This document shows, piece by piece, positions 63,259 to 64,000 of a stretch of 64,000 nucleotides of DNA (the first letter of the stretch is position 1; each line of letters starts with the position of its first letter). Source of the DNA: Catelliglobosispora koreensis DSM 44566. Its GTDB lineage: Bacteria > Actinomycetota > Actinomycetes > Mycobacteriales > Micromonosporaceae. The position numbers were made by a program, and so were the translations under genes. The notes under the pieces are model-generated. The model saw only the letters and a program-made list of their open reading frames with translations, made no database searches and was not told where the DNA came from. The DNA is taken from assembly GCF_000379685.1 (NCBI RefSeq), contig NZ_KB903261.1, positions 62,097 to 126,096 of the forward strand. The letters run 5' to 3'.

Positions 63259-64000
63259 GCCCACGCACCCTTACCATCGTGCTCTTCCTGCTGTTCGTCC
63301 TAGCCACCTTGGCGATCACGGTGTGGGCGAGCCGTCAAACCCGTAGTGCCGCTGACTTCTATGCCGGCGGGCGCCAGTTCTCGGCGTTCCAAAACGGCAT
63401 GGCGATCGGTGGCGACTACATGTCGGCGGCCAGTTTCCTCGGCATCGCCGGCATCATCGCCCTCAACGGGTACGACGGATTCCTTTACTCCATTGGCTTC
63501 CTCGTCGCCTGGCTGGTCGCGTTGCTCTTGGTCGCGGAGCTGCTCCGCAACGCCGGGCGCTACACAATGGCCGATGTGCTGGCCTTCCGGATGCGCCAGA
63601 TCCCGGTGCGCACCGCGGCGGCCGTCTCGACGGTCACGGTGTCGGTGTTCTACCTGCTGGCTCAGATGGTGGGCGCGGGCGCCCTCGTCGCGCTGCTGCT
63701 TGGCATCACGCCCAACAGCACGTTCCTGGGCATGGACGCCAACACGGCTAAGGTCGCGACCATCGTCATGGTCGGCGCCCTGATGATCGTTTATGTCGTC
63801 GTGGGCGGCATGAAGGGCACCACCTACGTGCAGATCGTCAAGGCCTTCATGCTGATGATCGGTGCGGCGGTCATGACGGTGCTCGTCTTCGCCGCGTTCA
63901 AATTCAATCTGTCCAGTTTGCTCGGTGACGCGGCGGCCACGAGTGGCAAGGGCGACGCGTTCCTCAATCCTGGAACGGTTTACGGCAAGGAAGTCGCGAG
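63255..64000 (+). CDS. actP: Cation/acetate symporter, partial
   Basis: The sodium:solute symporter begins at ATG 63255 and is open to the window end (249 codons seen of about 540). Seen are a signal-like first helix, DFYAGGRQFSAFQNGMAIGGDYMSAASFLGI (typical ActP) and five further helices (TMADVLAFRMRQIPVRTAAAVS). It should import acetate or related acids with the DUF485 protein. Confidence 0.93.
   Translation, partial: MSPRTLTIVLFLLFVLATLAITVWASRQTRSAADFYAGGRQFSAFQNGMAIGGDYMSAASFLGIAGIIALNGYDGFLYSIGFLVAWLVALLLVAELLRNAGRYTMADVLAFRMRQIPVRTAAAVSTVTVSVFYLLAQMVGAGALVALLLGITPNSTFLGMDANTAKVATIVMVGALMIVYVVVGGMKGTTYVQIVKAFMLMIGAAVMTVLVFAAFKFNLSSLLGDAAATSGKGDAFLNPGTVYGKEVA

Overview
The window reads as chromosomal DNA from a GC-rich, spore- or mycelium-type actinobacterium. 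The basis is family content rather than any marker gene: a DUF397 protein with its XRE/DUF5753 regulator and an SAV2177-type methyltransferase, a SigE-type ECF sigma factor, a DUF6158 protein, a Streptomyces-griseus-type aminopeptidase, LuxR-type two-component systems, many GTG/TTG starts, and a Rox-like rifampicin monooxygenase. The genus cannot be fixed from the sequence. I see no CRISPR array, no insertion sequence, no prophage and no rRNA; there is one tRNA (Lys, UUU).

Layout. 1-13 kb is catabolic and secretory: oligopeptidase B, a very large secreted amylase-pullulanase, a winged-helix protein, an NAD(P)-binding protein with a small lipoprotein, and a secreted BNR-type propeller protein. 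13-17 kb carries a TetR/HAD/degenerate-GGDEF cluster and the DUF397-XRE-methyltransferase trio. 17.3-19 kb holds an ECF sigma factor and its overlapping membrane sensor. 19-25 kb is a run of small regulated units (TetR/rhodanese, DUF4386, NIPSNAP-MarR, ribA-DUF2218-oxidoreductase), several with clear palindromic operators. 25-31 kb has a two-component system, an Ig-repeat surface protein, an I36-M23 cell-wall hydrolase and a MerR regulator. 31-37 kb holds a deaminase, the Rox-like monooxygenase with a leader peptide, tRNA-Lys, a cluster of DnaA boxes and a NodIJ-type ABC exporter. 37-46.7 kb contains an ATP-grasp ligase, an M28 aminopeptidase with duplicated P domains, an XRE remnant and an HbpS-SenS-SenR-like redox-sensing set. 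46.7-54.6 kb has a Tat-exported beta-lactamase-like protein and a TAXI lipoprotein with a two-component system whose response regulator is frameshifted. 54.6-64 kb holds a degenerate GGDEF-EAL membrane protein, an M3 peptidase with an SDR, a lipoprotein serine protease, a fused sigma-factor/membrane-sensor gene, and the start of an acetate-symporter operon cut by the window end.

The most unusual system is a pair of paralogous sensor units. At 17.3-19.0 kb an ECF sigma factor overlaps a separate single-pass membrane protein with an extracytoplasmic HAF-repeat-like domain. At 61.2-62.8 kb an ECF-type sigma factor, the transmembrane helix and a homologous outer domain are one polypeptide, directly downstream of an exported serine protease. 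Both have a similar candidate promoter (CAACC-N16-CGTRT) just upstream. This suggests a family of sigma factors controlled by a tethered outer sensor; the mechanism is inferred.

Other points worth a second look are the leader peptide before the Rox-like gene, three DnaA boxes in 32 bp, paired operators at the DUF4386, TetR and ribA promoters, and the one-base frameshift in the response regulator.
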